A stretch of 6,554 nt of DNA from Ardenticatenales bacterium (GTDB lineage Bacteria > Chloroflexota > Anaerolineae > Promineifilales > UBA4811): contig WSZX01000208.1 in assembly GCA_013139935.1 (NCBI GenBank), positions 1 through 6,554 of the forward strand, in the 5' to 3' direction. This document shows, one piece after another, positions 6,048 to 6,554 of this stretch. How positions within the stretch are numbered: the first letter of the stretch is position 1; the number at the start of each line of letters is the position of its first letter. The position numbers and the translations under genes are program-made. The notes under the pieces are model-generated. The model was not told the origin of the DNA and did not search any database. It was given only the letters and a program-made list of their open reading frames with translations.

Positions 6048-6339
6048 TAGGGCCCAGCCCGACTGTGAAACGCGGGCCATTCCGAGGATCCGCGGTACAT
6101 CGCCACTGGCCAGCCGAAAAACCCGGAGGTGCTGGCTACACCGGCACGATCATGGGGATCGACCATGCGACAACTGGAAGGCGGACCGGGTAGCCGAAAA
6201 GGCCTGCTGCGGAGAGGGTCACAATGCGGTCATCGCGGAGCACCCATTGGCCTCGTCAGTATCTTTGGCAGTTCACGCCGATAGGGACGAGCCGCCCCTG
6301 TGGGGGACCACGATCACGCCACCACGGCGGTGTTATCCG
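6048..6339. other. nrdJ-purB intergenic region
   Basis: No gene is recognised between the nrdJ stop and the purB promoter candidate. A short plus-strand frame from 6247 runs into the antisense of nrdJ and looks like a shadow. Contents noted: a stem-loop at 6107-6138, a 9-base direct repeat AGCCGAAAA at 6112-6120 and 6192-6200, and two small GC hairpins just after the nrdJ stop (CCCC/GGGG at 6295-6305 and CGCC/GGCG at 6317-6329). None has a T-tract, so no canonical nrdJ terminator is visible. No tRNA-like cloverleaf was found by eye. Confidence 0.5.
6107..6138 (-). other. Stem-loop in the nrdJ-purB spacer
   Basis: TGGCCAGC (6107-6114) pairs with GCTGGCTA (6131-6138) over 8 base pairs including one G-T wobble, with a 16-base loop. 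In minus-strand sense the loop contains GGGTTTTTCGG. It could end or stabilise the nrdJ transcript, but there is no T-tract after the stem. Confidence 0.25.
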
Positions 6340-6554
6340 CTAGCACTCACTGTGGCCGCAATTGTAGCACTTGCTGCAGCCTTCTTCTTTCACCACGGCC
6401 GCCTGGCCGCACTCGGGGCAGAGATCGCCAAACGGCATACCCATCTGACCAGGTTGGGGTCCAGAGGAGGGGCATTCGTGGCCATCACCCAGGTACTCCT
6501 CCAATGACTGGGCGATCCCATCCGGCAAGGAGAGAACTCGCTTGGGTCCAAAAC
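6340..6554 (-). CDS. nrdJ: C-terminal tail of B12-dependent (class II) ribonucleotide reductase, partial
   Basis: Only the last 70 residues are in the window; the gene enters from the right edge and ends at TAG (6340-6342). The protein reduces ribonucleotides to deoxyribonucleotides using adenosylcobalamin, without oxygen. The visible part reads RVLSLPDGIAQSLEEYL, a linker, then a cysteine-rich zinc finger, DLCPECGQAAVVKEEGCSKC followed by YNCGHSEC at the very C-terminus. This CPECG...EGCxKCxxCGxSEC ending is characteristic of class II NrdJ proteins. The domain has been reported, for the Thermotoga type, to bind zinc and mediate re-reduction of the active site during turnover. All six expected cysteines are present, plus one more (GHEC) in the linker. 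The catalytic barrel lies outside the window, so the assignment rests on this tail. The TTG at 6526-6528 (SLPDG) is an internal leucine, not a start. Confidence 0.85.
   Translation of the reverse strand, partial: FGPKRVLSLPDGIAQSLEEYLGDGHECPSSGPQPGQMGMPFGDLCPECGQAAVVKEEGCSKCYNCGHSEC

Noticed and set aside
6012..6080. Longer N-terminus for PurB
   Set aside because: The 23 extra residues (including CGCYTGD) are not family-like, and the -10-like TATACT lies inside this stretch.
6247..6507. Plus-strand frame with a hydrophobic stretch resembling a membrane protein
   Set aside because: The hydrophobic part is the antisense of the nrdJ cysteine-rich tail, which is clearly the real gene. No ribosome binding site was seen.

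Overview
The window looks like a GC-rich bacterial chromosome segment, most likely from an anaerobic or thermophilic lineage such as Chloroflexota. That guess rests on gene content and sequence style: a PurB with a GSSAMPFKRNP signature, a B12-dependent ribonucleotide reductase, a DHH-CBS-fused tRNA nucleotidyltransferase, and a DUF5320/NifX-like locus with no nitrogenase genes. No 16S rRNA or other phylogenetic marker is present, so the taxon is an inference.

Two blocks face each other. The left block (about 1-1803, plus strand) is a small-gene locus of the kind associated with dinitrogenase iron-molybdenum cofactor (NifX-like) proteins. It holds a possible 3' end of an unknown gene (3-254), a DUF5320 protein (286-588), a 5' stump of a broken NifX-like gene (857-946), a Gly/Arg-rich six-cysteine zinc-ribbon miniprotein (1049-1249) and an intact NifX-like protein (1402-1803). 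DUF5320 and the zinc-ribbon gene have near-perfect Shine-Dalgarno sequences. The spaces between these genes are long for an operon and appear partly decayed.

The right block (6554 down to 1882, minus strand) is housekeeping. It holds the C-terminal tail of a class II ribonucleotide reductase (nrdJ, cut by the window edge), adenylosuccinate lyase (purB), and an 886-residue DHH-DHHA1-CBS-CBS-tRNA nucleotidyltransferase fusion. It covers deoxynucleotide synthesis, purine synthesis and tRNA 3'-end maturation. The purB and nucleotidyltransferase starts lack a Shine-Dalgarno sequence. purB has a -10-like TATACT placed so that transcription could begin at or next to the ATG, which suggests a leaderless transcript. 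The two blocks converge at 1804-1881, where a GC-rich hairpin lies.

No tRNA, rRNA, CRISPR array, insertion sequence or attachment site was recognised. The most notable items are the truncated second NifX-like gene beside the intact one, the zinc-ribbon miniprotein, the apparently intact DHH phosphoesterase site on the tRNA nucleotidyltransferase, and the candidate leaderless purB promoter.
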